DNA of 64,000 bases from Sebastes aleutianus (Eukaryota > Chordata > Actinopteri > Perciformes > Sebastidae), in the NCBI GenBank assembly GCA_916700875.1, contig CAKAKS010000032.1, forward strand, positions 5,829,001 through 5,893,000. Reading direction: 5' to 3'. Below the pieces are notes generated by a model that was not told the origin of the DNA, did not search any database, and worked only from the letters and a program-made list of their open reading frames with translations. Shown piece after piece: positions 32,816 to 46,345 of this stretch (positions are counted from its first letter, which is position 1; the number at the start of each line of letters is the position of its first letter). Both the position numbers and the translations under genes were made by a program.

Positions 32816-35570
32816 AATATTGGAAACGTAATTTCCACTCTGCTCTCATTTTTTTCTTCAACAAAGCAGGCAGATATTTTGGCGGGTAGTGGACGGGTAA
32901 AACCTGAAGGAGGCAGCGATGCAACACAAAGGATGCCAGCTGCCGTAAAACTCCGAAGAAGAAGAAGATATTTTGGCGTGTAGCGAGCCGCGGTGAAATG
33001 TAGCGATCATCATTTCCGGTCAGTGCGCCACAGAGTATTCAATTTGAGATGACCCTACCCCGTTGAAATTTACGCACTACTCAAGTTAGTACAGAGTGCC
33101 GTAGGTGCACTACATTGAAGTGTACATCAGGAAGTACGTGGATTGGAACACACTCCAGATTTTGTCATCTTTGCACACTGCCACGCTAGCTTTTTCAGCA
33201 AAGCAAAGCTAACCAGCTGCTAGCTGCAGCTTCATATTTAGCCTACAGACATGAGAGTGGTATCGATCTTCTCATCTAACTCTTGGCAAGAAAGCAAATA
33301 AGCATATTTCCCAAAATTTCAAATTAGCAAATATTTTCTTACCAAGTCCCACCACGTGTGGAGGAAAAGCAAGCCAAATCGATAAATTCTAAAATAAAAG
33401 AAGGCTTCCTAAATGCTAGAATTCTATTATCAGTCACAAACTTTCTGTACAAACTGGTGTTGTTAGATTTTCAAGATTGTTTACCTTCATGGATTTATTG
33501 ATTGTATATTTTCTGTTACAGAAAGTCCACTTGTATTTGAGTAGGGAAAAACCACAGTTGATTATAATTACACAGTTAATGCTCAGAATGTCAGTAAGTC
33601 AATTTAGCAGCTCTCATGATGCTGAAATCAAGCTAAAATGCGGATCCGGACCAGTTGTAGGTGGCTGATTTTGTTGAGTTTTAGAATGTTTCATTATGCT
33701 TTTACACCCACATCTTTACTTACATTGCAGTACTGAACCAAAAGACATTCTCACTTCTCACCCACAAAACCACCCTGGGTACTGTCAGCGTGTCCTCACA
33801 TTGTGTTTCTAATTCATTATCAGTGAGGCTGTTCCAGAAAATGCTGCTTGATCACATCACATACTGGTCTCCTCTCTCTCTGGAGCTTATGAAGCAACTT
33901 GTCTCCGTCTGTATATCTTACTGTAATCCAGCTGTCCAAGATCATTGGGAATTCTCTCCCAGGGTGGATTTTTGCTTTCAGCGTGTCCCAGATTTGACTG
34001 TTCATGTTCGGCTTGCAACGAAGAGATCTAATCTCTTGTTTACACGGCGCCACAAATCTAATTTTTGTTTTGTTCTTGTGTAAATCCAGTAAACAGCATT
34101 TGCATTTGAACGTGCTGTTTTACCAGTATTCTCTGTGCCATTTATAAGATGTTTTTATCATCATCATTTGCAGCCAGAGTCTTATGCAACGCTTGTTTAA
34201 AGTCATAGGTGGGAGATGGCACAGACGAAAACAATAATAGCAGAATGGTCTGAATTTTAATTGTCTTTCCACTTGCGCAAATGGGAAATGATTGTGTCAG
34301 TTGTGATGTCACGCACTGATGTGCATCACGTCGCTATGGTTACACCAATGTTGTGATAGTGAAGCCCTTAGATTGGATTGGATAGGGAACAGGTCTGTGA
34401 GGGTGAGCTTATGGTCTGGGAAGTTATATACAGTCAATAAGAAATAAAAAGATGTTAAAACCAATATGTAAAAAAAAAAAGGTTAGAACTCTAATAAAAG
34501 CACTATATCGCCTTAAATGTGTCTTTTCAGAATATTGCATAAACCTTGAAACCTTTTCTCAAAGTGTGGGAAAGATTTTCCTTTTCACACCAAAACTGTC
34601 AGTTCCTGCTCCTCTAAATTCAGCTCAGTCCTATATATAGGCCCACTTGATGAGTCCACAATAGCCCTGCTTCTTTACATCGTCATACTGATGACCACAG
34701 CGTTGTTAGGAGTAATGTTATAAAACAGGCAGCCAGTGTGTCCTCCTCCCATCTGTTCTCTCTCCTCTGTCTCTATTTCTCTGTGTTCCATGACGCAAAG
34801 CCTGAGTGGGAGTGGACAAACCTTCTGCTCCCTGAGAGGACTGAGTGGGCAGCCGCCATCCGCTCTGTGCGCACCAGAGATGGAGGAAGAGATGGAGGTA
34901 TATGGTAGGGGGGGGGGGGGGGGGTTATTTGAACAACAGTGAGTGGAAGCCTAGAGAGATGGTGACGGCGATTGATACAGAAAAGAAATAACGGGGATGA
35001 ATGGGGAACAGGAAAAGAGAGAGTGAGTGATAGTACAGATTGTAGGATGGGTTTATTGGAGGGAGATGTGGATGAGTGAGAAAATGCAGAGAGAAAAAGA
35101 AGGGGTGGGGAGGAGGAGGAGATGAGGGGATGAGAGGCTAATAATGGGGAGATAAGCATAGAAGAGCAGAAGCAGGCGGAAGACAGACAAATGAGGAAAG
35201 GACCGGTCGGGGAAAAAAAATAGCAGGAATTAGAGTGATAGGCCTTGAATGGCATCTTGCCGGGAAATGATAATTTCTGAGAACAAATGCTTTTCAAATC
35301 AACCGAGAATCAAACTGGTGCCAATGCTGGGGTGTCCAGTCAATGGTATCATTAACATGCACATCATAACACAATGCAAATGTTGCCAGTAAAACGGTGT
35401 AATTCAGTTATTTACATGATTAGTTGAATTAAAACCTTATCATCTTTTCTTTCATCCAGTCCTCATTTCACACTATTTTTTTTATATCATAACATTCTCA
35501 TACTGTAATTGTATCCTCCTACTGTCTACCCCACTTATGATACAGGGTTTAAAGCCCCCTGAGACAAATG
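32816..35570. other. Stretch right of the tRNA array without a recognisable gene
   Basis: Mostly unique sequence. A poly-G tract lies at 34907-34923. The largest frame here (about 174 codons, minus strand near 34773-35297) is low-complexity Ser/Pro/Leu sequence opposite an AG-rich strand, with no coding signature. Confidence 0.5.
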
Positions 35571-35860
35571 TGTGGCTATGAAAATAAGATTTACTTGACT
35601 TAAGCTCATTATCTGGTTCATACTGTGTGTGACCTGTGGGTATTGGCAATATTATTTTCCTTAAATAACCCTCATACAATGTATTAACTATGGTCAGCTA
35701 TGGTTTAGCCTACATTTGAAGGGATTGTTATTGAGCAGTGAGCTTACAGGCTAACTCAGTTCAGTTGCTATAGCTAGCATATTAGCTTTGGTAAAATGGA
35801 GAATAATACTGTCTCCAAAATTGAGAGTTTAATCATTTTTAGCCTAACTCTAAAAAATGT
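35571..35860. repeat. Local direct repeat, copy 1
   Basis: About 290 bp, roughly 80 percent identical to 35972-36258. Shared blocks include 'gtgacctgtgggtattggc' and 'ttgctatagctagcatat'. Confidence 0.85.
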
Positions 35861-35971
35861 CCATAAAGTTTTCATCAATTCAAGCAAAAAAGTTTGAATA
35901 ACATCCTAATTTGAATCTACTGCTTCTACCCCCAAGGCTATGAGCATAGGCTAACCTAAGCTTTAACAAAC

Positions 35972-36258
35972 GTGGCTATAAAGAAAATGTACTTGACTTA
36001 AGTTAATTTTCTGGTTCATATGTGACCTGTGGGTATTGGCTATTTTATTTTCCTGAAGTAACCCTAATACAAAGTATTAACTATTATCAGCTATGGGTTA
36101 GCCTACATTTGAAGGGATAATCAAGTTTTTGATTAACTGTACATTGAGTAGTGATCTTAAAGGCTAATTCAGCTCAGTTGCTATAGCTAGCATATCAGCT
36201 TTGGTAAAATGTAGAAAAATACTGTCTGAGTTTAATCATTTGTGCTCGCTAGCTTAAC
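35972..36258. repeat. Local direct repeat, copy 2
   Basis: Second copy, offset about 400 bp. It has a small insertion (aatcaagtttttgattaact) relative to copy 1. Confidence 0.85.
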
Positions 36259-38049
36259 TTTAACAATTTTTCAAGGTCTAAGTCTAATACTCTCTCTCCT
36301 TTTAGCTCTGTTTTTGGTCTCCACCCCCAAAGAAAATATCAACTCTTGATATAAATGCTGCACTATTTACACCAGCCAGTTTCTAACTGTCTGCTGTCTG
36401 GTGCTGGGCAGGTAGTAGCCTATACAGTTGGTTCATCAGAGCTGCCTGCCGCTGCTGAAAAACTCTTTTGCTTTTTGTAACTCCAGAAAGTGTCTTGTGA
36501 CAGTGGTCACTTGGTCATAGCACCACACACCAGTGGTTTGCTCCCAAACAGCCTTGAAAGATGAGCAAAGTCATAGATAAATGCTATGTAAGCCATAGGC
36601 CTACTATTTTATATATGTAAGTAACCAAAAACCCTGTAAGCTTACACATGTTTTGCCATTGTGTGCCAAGACACAGTCAAAATATCACTTAGTATGGAGG
36701 ACGGAACTTGCCCAAATCAAAAAATTACTTGATAAATAAATAGATATGCCATTAAATGTAGCAAAATTAATATTACAAATAAATGTAGCCATCCTGCCTC
36801 CATACTTAGTACTCCACATTTCTATAAAATTATATATTTTTTTACATATAGGTCGTTCTTAATGAGATAATATTCCTATCTACCGCTGCCTTTTTTAAGT
36901 TAAAAGTGTCCAATAAAACAATATAGTCATGAATCAATGGCCCTCATAGTGACCTCTGTCTATTTTTTGCTACCTCCCTCTCTTCCTGCCTTCTGCTGCT
37001 TATCTTTAGTAACTCGATCCCCCTCATGGTCCATCGGTGGCTATTTTACAATTTGGCTAAATCCAGCTCTGAGGTAACAAGTGACACCTTCTGTTTCCAT
37101 GCTTCCGGTCGCTAGGCAACCTTAGCAATTATGCCACTGCCAAGAGAGGGAAGGGAGGAAGTAGCACCCCGAGGCCCCCTGCCTCCGTTAATCTTGGCCG
37201 TGGCCGGTCAGGCTTCATCCACCATCTAAGTGCAGTGCTTCTATACCAAACCAGTGACGAGGGCCGCTGTAGCATGCTGTGTTTCCTACTGCTCTCATTA
37301 AATCAGCTCTGTTTCCTGTGTCATAGAGATGCATTTGGCTGGTAAGGACGCCTGTGAGGAACTGATTGGGATTACACCAAAACACTCTGCTGCCCTCTGT
37401 TGTTCTCTGTGGTTATGATAATTATGAATAACTGAGTTGTTGAACTGAAAAGTTGAAAAATTATTGTTTTTATAATAATAATCTTTATTTACAGAGCACA
37501 AGGGGGCAAATGAATTCAATTAAAATCAGAAAATCAAATGGAGAACTTAAAGGTGACAAAAGACATTTAACTGGACTGTAAAATAGGTAAAATAAATTCC
37601 AGTAATTTCATATAAAAGAAGCATAGAGACAATTTAAGTAAAATAAAGTGGAAATTGAATAGTTGATATTGACTCAGTAGCCTTATTTCCTAATTGCAAA
37701 GGCTCAGTCCCCTCCAGTTGTAAGCTGAGACTCAAAGACCTTTGCCCGAGGATCTCCAGCTATAAGAACGGGCTTATGTGGGACTAAAAGGTCAGACATA
37801 TAGCAAGAAACGGGGTCACAAAGTGCCTTAAATCAATAAGATCTTAAAATCAATCCTAAAGCATACTGAGATAAAGTGTGAGACTAAAACAAGGTTGTTG
37901 TGGTCACAATTCTTAGTTCAAGTTAGAACCCTGGCAACTATACACTGTACCATTGGTGATGTCCCTGTATATATATATATATTTGGAGCCTTGGGTTTGA
38001 ATATTTCACAGCTATTTCTCAGCTTCAATGAGCTATAAATAGTACTGTC
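36259..38049. other. Stretch without a recognisable gene
   Basis: Unique-looking sequence. The end of a possible old element lies near 37471-37510 (ataataataatctttattta). No splice-supported coding signal. Confidence 0.5.
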
Positions 38050-38660
38050 AGCACTGCTGACTCAGCAGTGATAAAAAAGTATTCAGATTCTTTACTCAAA
38101 TAAAAAGTAGCAATACCACAAAATAAAGATATAAGTAAAAAGTCCTACATTCAAAATCTGACTTAAGTAAAAGTACAGATGCATTATCTGCAAAATGTAC
38201 TCAAAGTATCAAAAGTAAAAGTAGCAATTATGCAAAGAGACACCTTAACAGAATACTTTATTATTATGTGTGTTATATTATTGGCAGTGGTGGAAGAAGT
38301 ACTCCCAGAAGTATTAACAGCAAAATGTAGGCTTACCTAAAGTACATATAAAAAGTAGAATTACCCATTATGCAAAAGAATGGCTCCTGCCAGTGTCACA
38401 TCATTATATTATTGGACTATTGTTGTTGATGTATTCAAATGTCAGCAGCATTTCATAACTTTATATACTGTGCATCCTATTTTATAAACTCATTGTGTTT
38501 TTATGCTTATTTGCAACTACAGCTGTCACATAAATGTAATGGAAAGGTACAATATTTCCCTCTGAAATGTAGTAGAAGTATATGGTTGAAATGAAATAAG
38601 CATCAGCAAAGTAAAAAACTTGAGTAAATGTACTTAGTTACATTTTAAAAACCTTAAAGC
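38050..38660 (+). repeat. AAGTAAAAGTAC-rich dispersed fish repeat, two adjoining copies
   Basis: Blocks such as 'cttaagtaaaagtacaga' and 'tactcaaagtatcaaaagta' in 38070-38230, then 'cagtggtggaagaagtac' starting a second copy near 38288, resemble a repeat that is common in teleost genomes. Noncoding. Confidence 0.65.
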
Positions 38661-38993
38661 TACTCACTATGAACGAATGAAATGTAAAGGGTTTTATTTT
38701 ACATTATATGGAAATCATTTTCCATTTCCATTGCCATTCATTTTTTAATATGTTACACTGAATAAATTCTATGTTCTCTTTTGCCATCACAAATCATATG
38801 TAGAAGATCTTCTTTCTTATGTGTTTAGAATTGAATTTATCATAGAGGAAATCATATTTTTCCAATAGAGACATTTTACCCTAATTTTACATCCTGTGGC
38901 CGAGGTTTTGGCAAAACAAGCCTTCTACCAGGCAATCAAAAATCAATTGCACTCTTTCAGGTCATCGTGACCTGGCGGTTGATACATACTCAC

Positions 38994-39184
38994 GTACACA
39001 ATGATCCACTGTGTTGACGTAATCAGGCAGCAATTTCACAATAATTTCACTTTTGAAAGCGACTGCAGGATATAAATCATGATTGTGTTCCCAGAGAGAG
39101 GTGCTGTGTTTTCCATTCAGAGTTTCACCACACTTTGTTCCACAAGAATGAACATGACTGGAATAACACTCGAATAGAAACATG
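38994..39184 (-). other. Exon-like open frame, unrecognised
   Basis: Minus strand, 191 nt open in one frame, flanked by a good acceptor (tattttcctctgcag just before 39184) and a good donor (GTGAGT just after 38994). The frame holds four cysteines within about 60 residues and an SEIIVKLLPDYV segment, but I do not recognise the family. No partner exon was found, so it could be chance or a relic. Confidence 0.25.
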
Positions 39185-40078
39185 CTGCAGAGGAAAATAT
39201 TCTTTTAAAGGCCAGCGTGGTGTGGCTAACATCTTATGGAAAAGGTTGCACATGTATATTTAAATTCTCACCCGTGGAGAGAGATTTCTAGCAAGGTGTC
39301 GGTAAACAGTCACTTCTTGGGTTAAAACAAAGTCAGATGAACTGACATAAAGGATTGTAGATTGGAAATTATATTGTTTAGATAGGTAGCCTATGGAAAA
39401 AATAAACCTATTTTGTTCCATAGTGATGTCATGTGTGAAAGATCAATGCGGTTTAGGCCACAAGACCAACTTGTGGTCAAAGAAGCTATCTTTAGCAACA
39501 GTGTCTGCATCAGCTGTTTAACCTGCATGCTGCAACTTAGATCATTTCTCTTTTTTCCTCTGTAGTCATCAAAAATCTCCAGTTATTCACAGTCTCAAAT
39601 CATTACTTCATACCTTCATACATTCTGTCATCTCTGCAACATACTGTGTTACAGCATAAAGGGATATTTCACTCTGAAAAAGCATGTGTTTGCCTTTTTT
39701 TATCCTTATCTATGACATCTGTGAGTCTGCTTTGGGTCAACACATATGGTGTTGCTTCTTGATATGACATATGCTGTGTTTTAATGTATTATTAATAGTT
39801 AGTCAATATCATATGTTATTGTTTTAAAATGATCACAAAACAGAAACAGATTTGTTTGACGAAGTAGCCCGACATATTGGAAAATATGCTTATTGGGTTT
39901 CTTGCTGAGAGTTCGATGCTGCACCCGATTCGACTGTTATCAGGCCATTAAAAAGGCGTTATCAGTTGCTATAAGCACCATAGATGTGGGTCATTAGGGG
40001 CCTACTACGTTGTAAAAGTGAATATGAAACAAGCAACCCATTCTAACATGTCGTCAGACTGAATGAAACATCACGTTT

Positions 40079-40567
40079 AGGCAACAAAACTACAACTTCT
40101 TTAGGTTTAGGCAATAAAACTACAACTTCTTTAGGTTTAGGCAACAAAACTACAACTTCATCAGGTTTAAGCAATAAAACTACAACTTCTTTAGGTTTAG
40201 GCAACAAAACTACAACTTCATCAGGTTTAAGCAATAAAACTACAACTTCTTTAGGTTCAGGCAATAAAAATACAACTTTTTTAGGTTTAGGCAACAAAAC
40301 TACAACTTAAGGTTTAGGCAACACAACTACAACTCCTTTAGGTTTAGGCAACAAAACTACAACTTAAGGTTTAGTCAACACAACAACAACTTCATTAGGT
40401 TTAGGCCATAAAACTACAATATCTTTAGGATTATGCAATAAAACTACAACTTCTTTAGGTTTAGGCAATAAAACTACAACTTTAGGTTTAGGCAAAAAAA
40501 AACAGTTATTGTTTGGGAAATAAAATTACAACTTCTTTAGGTTTAGGCAACAAAACTACAACTTTTT
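40079..40567. repeat. 30-bp minisatellite
   Basis: About 16 copies of a 30-bp unit (ggtttaggcaacaaaactac plus aacttcttta), with some units shortened by about 7 bp and others changed. A decapeptide-repeat frame on the minus strand is a by-product of the 30-bp period. Confidence 0.95.
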
Positions 40568-42533
40568 GGTCTGTCAGTTAGTCCATCACTATAATCCATG
40601 ACTGAAATGTATTGCTATAAAATTTGGTACAGACATTTGTGGTCCCCAGAAGGTGAATCTCACTAATTTTGATGATCCTCTGACTAGCGCCACCATTAGG
40701 TTGATATTTTCAGTTAAGCTTTTTCATGGATTGCTATGAACGTTTGTGGGGCCCAGCAAAAGCCAAATGCTGCCAAAAACATTCTGCCCTAATGCCGCTT
40801 TAAGTTGACATCCAGTAGTTTTGTATTGTTGCACATACAATGTACAATACAGCACAGGGTTGTCCAACAGATATTGAACATTTATGCAATAAGTAATGAA
40901 GTCACTTTTTAAAATAAAATGTGCTCCTTTGTTTGATTTCCCATCTTGATATGAGCAGCTATACCCTGAATGTGAATATAAATATACATCTTCAGTGGAA
41001 AGAGTGCAATTTTAAACCATTTATACCTTCATTCGGCTTGAAAAAAAAAATAATCTCTTGTCTAAATTTGACAGTCATTCTTCCTGTACGGGTGTGTTGC
41101 CACGGGCCAAGTGCACTGTTGTGTAAACAAGACCTGTGAAGCAATGGGAGAGAGAACCAGAGAATGAGACAAGCATTGCGTAAGTAAGCCTGTGCTTTGT
41201 GTTTTTAAAAAGAACGGTGAAGAGAAAATAGCAGCCTGGGAGTCTAAAAGTAACCCCTCCACCACAGATGGCCCCCACGCTTTCCGCCAGTGGGTCAGTG
41301 GGTGAAGGAAGAGTGGAGGGGAGTGGAGGCGAGAGGAGAGGCTATGGCCGTACGCCGCTATCCAGGGGAGAGTGTGGGCGACGCGGGCAGCAGGAAAGAG
41401 AAAGACAAGGACTTCCAAGGCCAAGTGGGCCGATGGTTTGCAGTATGCACTGCTAAAAACAGACAGCGATGACGCTCAGAGGTCAGCCGGCTGATTTGTC
41501 ATCAGCTATTTCAGCATTGTTAAACAACTGACGAGGGAGAGGGAAAATATGTTGACATCACTGGTGCATGCTCACATCACTTCTTGCCCCCGCATTCTTC
41601 CAATTGTGCAATCATGAAGGCTGAGAAATCAAACACTGTTTCCTGGATTTAAGGTTGAGCCTTATTTGGTAACCATGTGGGTGAATACTTGTGTCATAGC
41701 ATCACCTTTAGGTGGACTCTGGCAGGGCTGGTTGGTTTAAGGCATATAGGCCATACAGGCGGTCGTATAGGGCGCCACCTTCTGGGGGGCGCTGGTCGTG
41801 TTACAGGTTAATAAGTGAATAACTCAGACAGATAAATGACTAACTCTGATGAGCCAATGATGAACTTTGCGATGAACCTTCTGGGGGGCATTGGTCGCCC
41901 TCTAAAAAAATATATTAATAATATATTTTTTTTTAAATGTCGGTGGGCGCTCTTCCTCATTTTCTGCATTGAGGTAACAAATTAACAAATAAAGAAAGTC
42001 TTTTTCATCTGCCCAGCCGCACTTATTTGTTAATAAAAGTGTAAATTGTAGTGAAACGGACTTAACACTTTTAAGCCAACAATATCAGGGACCAATCATG
42101 AAAATAAAAAATCTTAATTTTTGTCTTAAAACCATTATGATGTCTGATGTGTGTTGCTGTTTACAGGGCTCTAGGGTTAGGGTTCAACCTCCCAGAAACC
42201 TAATCCTAGACCGCTGCCATAGGCGGGAGCTCCAAATCTGAATTTATTTATTTATTTATTTGTTGATTTATTTGTTGATTTATTTATTTTAATTAAAGAA
42301 CAAAACATTGTAACTTGCACACTTTGCTAATGTATATAGTATGTCATTGCACACTTTGCTAATGTACATAGTGGGTTATTCAATGTTTATAATTTAGATT
42401 TTTTTTATGCTAGTTGTAGTAGTCGGGTATATTTATAGTGTATTCCAATATTCTTTATATTTTGTATTCTATGGATATATTTCTCTTTTTGTTGACATGT
42501 ACATTTGATGTACTGTTCCTGTGCATTGCTTGG

Positions 42534-42534
<1 letters not shown>
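40568..42534. other. Stretch without a recognisable gene
   Basis: Includes 'agggcgccaccttctggggg' near 41768 and a similar block near 41878. A 35-bp piece at 41838-41880 (taactctgatgagccaat) recurs at 42857-42891. The TTTA-rich block near 42241-42290 is simple sequence. Confidence 0.5.
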
Positions 42535-42585
<51 letters not shown>

Positions 42586-42586
42586 G
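42535..42586. repeat. (ATCT)n microsatellite
   Basis: About 13 tetranucleotide units. It may be the 3' tail of an old LINE. Confidence 0.95.
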
Positions 42587-42634
42587 GTCTCTGGTCCTGC
42601 TTCTGGCCAGTGTGTCAACCAAGTTCCCCTCTTC

Positions 42635-42775
42635 TCTTCCTCTTCTCTTCCTCGTCTCTTCTCTTCTCTTCTCTTCTCTTCTCTTCTCTTCTCTTCTCTT
42701 CTCTTCTCTTCTCTTCTCTCCTCTTCTCTTCTCTTCTCTTTTCTTCTCTTCTCTTGTCCTCTCCTCTCTTCTCTT
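42635..42775. repeat. (CTCTT)n microsatellite
   Basis: Pentanucleotide run with scattered changes. The Ser/Leu/Phe frames across it are artefacts. Confidence 0.95.
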
Positions 42776-42786
42776 CTGTCCGATCT

Positions 42787-43535
42787 GTGAATGTGGATAT
42801 GTCATCTCTGAATCATGGGACAGTGTCTATTTAAACCTCATAAACAAATGATGAATAACTCTGATGAGCCAATGCTGAACTGCGATGAACTCTTACATAC
42901 AGTGGAATTACTTAGACACAAACGTACGGTAAATGACTAAACCCCGATTGAGGAAGAGAGAAACATTTTGGACTTTTGACCTTTGACGGGAAATGATCGT
43001 ACCACCCTATAATGCAGTCTTAGGGTTTAACAAATGACGCACTTTTGTCTATTAGGTGTCACAGAAGAATGAACAAACACCTCTCACACACCTACTCTCG
43101 GCAAACACTACTTACAGTAACACGTAGAACCTGCTCAACCTACACTCCACATGATCCGTGCAGTATCGGTGAGCCGCCAGCAGAGAGCAAACAAGGCTGC
43201 TGCTTACACTGGAGCTGTGTTTGCTGAGGCGGGCACGGGAAACATGATGCAAGTTCCAGTGAAAAAGCTGCAAAATAATCACTGTTTAAAACGGACGAGC
43301 TACATTTATGATTAGTCAGTCACTCAGCAAATTCAAACTCCCCCAGTACACCATTGCTATTTTGCAGAGGTGTGTTGGATGTGGGAGTACTAACCATTGA
43401 AGCATGATATAAACTAGAGTATAAAGGGCCCCTACCTAATCTTGGGGCTCTATGTCAAAATCTAGTTTTACTACCATAAATATTTCAGGTGATATTATGC
43501 TAACATGCTGCATATTTCTAAATACAGTAAATTTA
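42787..43535. other. Stretch without a recognisable gene
   Basis: Unique-looking sequence; nothing identified apart from the 35-bp repeat piece at 42857-42891. Confidence 0.5.
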
Positions 43536-44093
43536 AGGGCTGTCAATCACAAATTAATCACACATTTTTTATCTGTTCAAAGATTTGTCAAGTATTTAAT
43601 ACTCTTATCAACATGGGAGTGGGCAAATATGCTGCTTTATACCAATGTATGTACATATTTATTATTGGAAATCAATTAACAACACAAAACAATGACAAAT
43701 ATTGTCCAGAAAAACCCTCACAGGTACTGTATTTAGCATAAAAAATATGCTCAAATCATGGCAGGCAACAACAGCTGTCAGTGTGTCAGTGTGCTGACTT
43801 GACTATGACTTGCCCAAAACTGTATGTGATTATCATAAAGTGGGCATGTCTGTAAAGGGGAGACTCGTGGGTACCCATAGAACCCATTTTCATTCACATA
43901 TCTTGAGGTCAGAGGTCAAGGGACCCCTTTGAAAATGGCAATGCCAGTTTTTCTTCACCAAATTTTTGCATAAGTAAAACTGAGCCTGCTATAATCATAA
44001 AATCGCAAGTTGCGTTAAATGCGTTAAAGAAATTAGTGGTGTTAAAACAAATTTTCGTTAATGTGTTATTATCTCCTTAACTTTGACAGCCCT
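43536..44093 (-). mobile_element. AGGGCTGTCAA-family element, near full length, reverse orientation
   Basis: Bounded by AGGGCTGTCAA at 43536 and TTGACAGCCCT ending at 44093. The interior is the reverse complement of the family body at 1-752. Noncoding. Confidence 0.85.
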
Positions 44094-44953
44094 AATAAAT
44101 TTGTGTTTAGTCAAATAATCATAAATTTATGACAGCAAAGTAGGGGCTTCTTATTCATGAGGAGGATCACTGGTTAGTATCTGGTGCTTCCAAGAGGGGG
44201 GCCTCAATAGGGACCCACAGCTAATGCTTGTACTGTGGGTTAATATGGCCCTGGTATAAAATGGGCATTTTTGAATACGGTTTAACTTAACTCAAAAGAT
44301 ATCCATCCTTCAGAGAGGCTTGTAATCTTGTTTTATGTCACCGGAAGATTACACACTTTGGGTGAAGGTGACTTTTTCTTTAGGATCTTTCAATTGAAAA
44401 ACATTTTATCTGCCGTTTATATAGGATCTAGCTTAATTTATTTTTTGAATAATAATAATAATGGCAATTATAATGGCAATAATCATAATAATAATAATAA
44501 TAATTATATTTATAATAATAATTATAATAAAATTAACTTTATTTGTAGCACGTTTCTTAACAACGTTACAAAGTGCGTCACAACAAAAAAAAGAGTTTTG
44601 TAATCATGGACTATTTTCAAGAGAATAAACCGTAATGCTTAACAGTGTTTACTTCAGGATGACCATCATCCAAAGTCCAGAGGTCGTATTAGTAAGAGTA
44701 ACTCTAACAACACCACCCACCTCCACCATACCCACACCATGCTGTTCAAAGGATTTGTGACTCAATCTGGGATCTCTTCTCTGATGTAATCCATTTATTC
44801 CTTTCCTCTACAAGAGTAAGAATGCTGCCCTCTTGTGGTCAAAGATGATCAAGACAAGAATCCCCAAAAATGAGTCAAGCAGCCTTTTTAGTCTCTTTAA
44901 TTTGACACATGATCAGAACAAGGATGTACTCTTTCTTTTATCAGGATTTTGGA

Positions 44954-44992
<39 letters not shown>

Positions 44993-45716
44993 AAACGCTT
45001 ACACAGGGGTTACACAGGCCTTGTTGCTATATTCAGCAACAAATTGGATTTGTATTGAGCTTGACCTGGAGCCAAGCCACAGGTTCCTTGGAAAGTTAAC
45101 CAGGTCATTGACCGGAGGTGTTAAGTGAGAAAGCCTCTCACACACAAACAAGTGAGCCAGAAGCTTTTAAAGGCATAGCATTCTACAGCAGCAGAGAGAT
45201 GAGCAAAAACCAAAGTTACTATAATGAATCTAATACATTGATTTTGCATTTACGACCGCAGGTTTTGAAATAGACACAATCATTTCTGGGTATGGCAGCA
45301 TGAGCAGTGATAGCCACCATGGTTGAACAGGCAAAAAAAAAAAGACACACCTGCAGAAAACTCAAAATGCCATTGAATTAAATGAGTGTCAAAAATGTTA
45401 TTCAATGAACAAATATTTAACACTGTCATCTGAAAAAGTTCCAGTTATGTGCAGAATATATTGAATGATTAAAAAAAATATATTTTCATGTTGATTATTT
45501 TGTTGTAGAGTTGTTTCTTTTTTTTTGCAGAATAATTTTTTACCAAATAAAAATTGAGACAATGCAGCTACAGTGCAGGACATGCATGCAACGTATGCAC
45601 ACATGCATCAACATCTTAGAGTAGACAGTGGTTGCAAAGAATGACATCACTGAAACTGGATGCCCCACTTACACCAATTATACCTGACATGCTCTCCTTC
45701 TTCACATCTCCCCCAC

Positions 45717-45749
<33 letters not shown>

Positions 45750-46040
45750 AGTTTCATGAGAGGGTCTGGTTGTTGTTGGCCACTGGAATGGCCAGAATGT
45801 GATGTCATATCACAGGTTCCAAAGTGTACACACATGATAAAATGTTGCCTTAATGACCCCAAAAATGTCTTTATTTTTATAAATTAAAAGAATGAAACCT
45901 TGGGTTATAACTGTCATGTTTATGTATTCACTTATTATAACTCTGAATTCAATTAAAGTGACAATACAATCTGCAAGAGAAGAAGAAGAGTCTGCTTGGT
46001 GTAACAGAAAAGGAAAATGTGTCTTTGATAAATGTTAAGT
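44094..46040. other. Stretch with microsatellites, no gene seen
   Basis: (AAT)-rich tract at 44449-44531, (TA)n at 44958-44991, and a CTCTCT/CTGTCTGT run near 45717-45750. Confidence 0.5.
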
Positions 46041-46345
46041 TGGGCCGTCAAAGTTAACGTGATAATACTGTGTTAACGCAAACCAGAAAACCTAAGGAAT
46101 CCATTGGTACCAACCATGTCATACTAGCTTGTAGAGAAGGAGGTTAAATAACGCTCCAAACTTACGCAACATTTTTGGCGAGGAAAAACTATCATGGCCA
46201 TTTTCAAAGGGGTCCCTTGACCTCTAACCTCAAGATATGTGAATGAAAATGGGTTCTATGGGTACCCACAAGTCTCCCCTTTAAAGACATGCCCACTTTA
46301 TGATAATCACATGCAGTTTGGGGCAAGTCATAGTCAAGTCAGCAC
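46041..46345 (+). mobile_element. AGGGCTGTCAA-family element, truncated
   Basis: Starts 'gggccgtcaaagttaacgtg' and follows the family body up to 'agtcatagtcaagtcagcac', then stops. The right half is missing. Confidence 0.8.

Noticed and set aside
33820..34053. 77-codon minus-strand frame with a plausible composition
   Set aside because: No flanking splice pattern or recognised motif; kept out for lack of support.
34773..35297. 174-codon minus-strand open frame
   Set aside because: Low-complexity Ser/Pro/Leu product of an AG-rich opposite strand; stop-poor composition explains its length.
40043..40297. 84-codon protein with decapeptide repeats
   Set aside because: By-product of the 30-bp minisatellite; no start context, splice sites or homologue recognised.
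40079..40567. CRISPR-like array
   Set aside because: Repeats are directly tandem with no unique spacers, and the genome is eukaryotic.
42438..42851. Overlapping plus-strand frames of 89-137 codons and a minus-strand Arg/Glu frame
   Set aside because: Translation of (ATCT)n and (CTCTT)n microsatellites.
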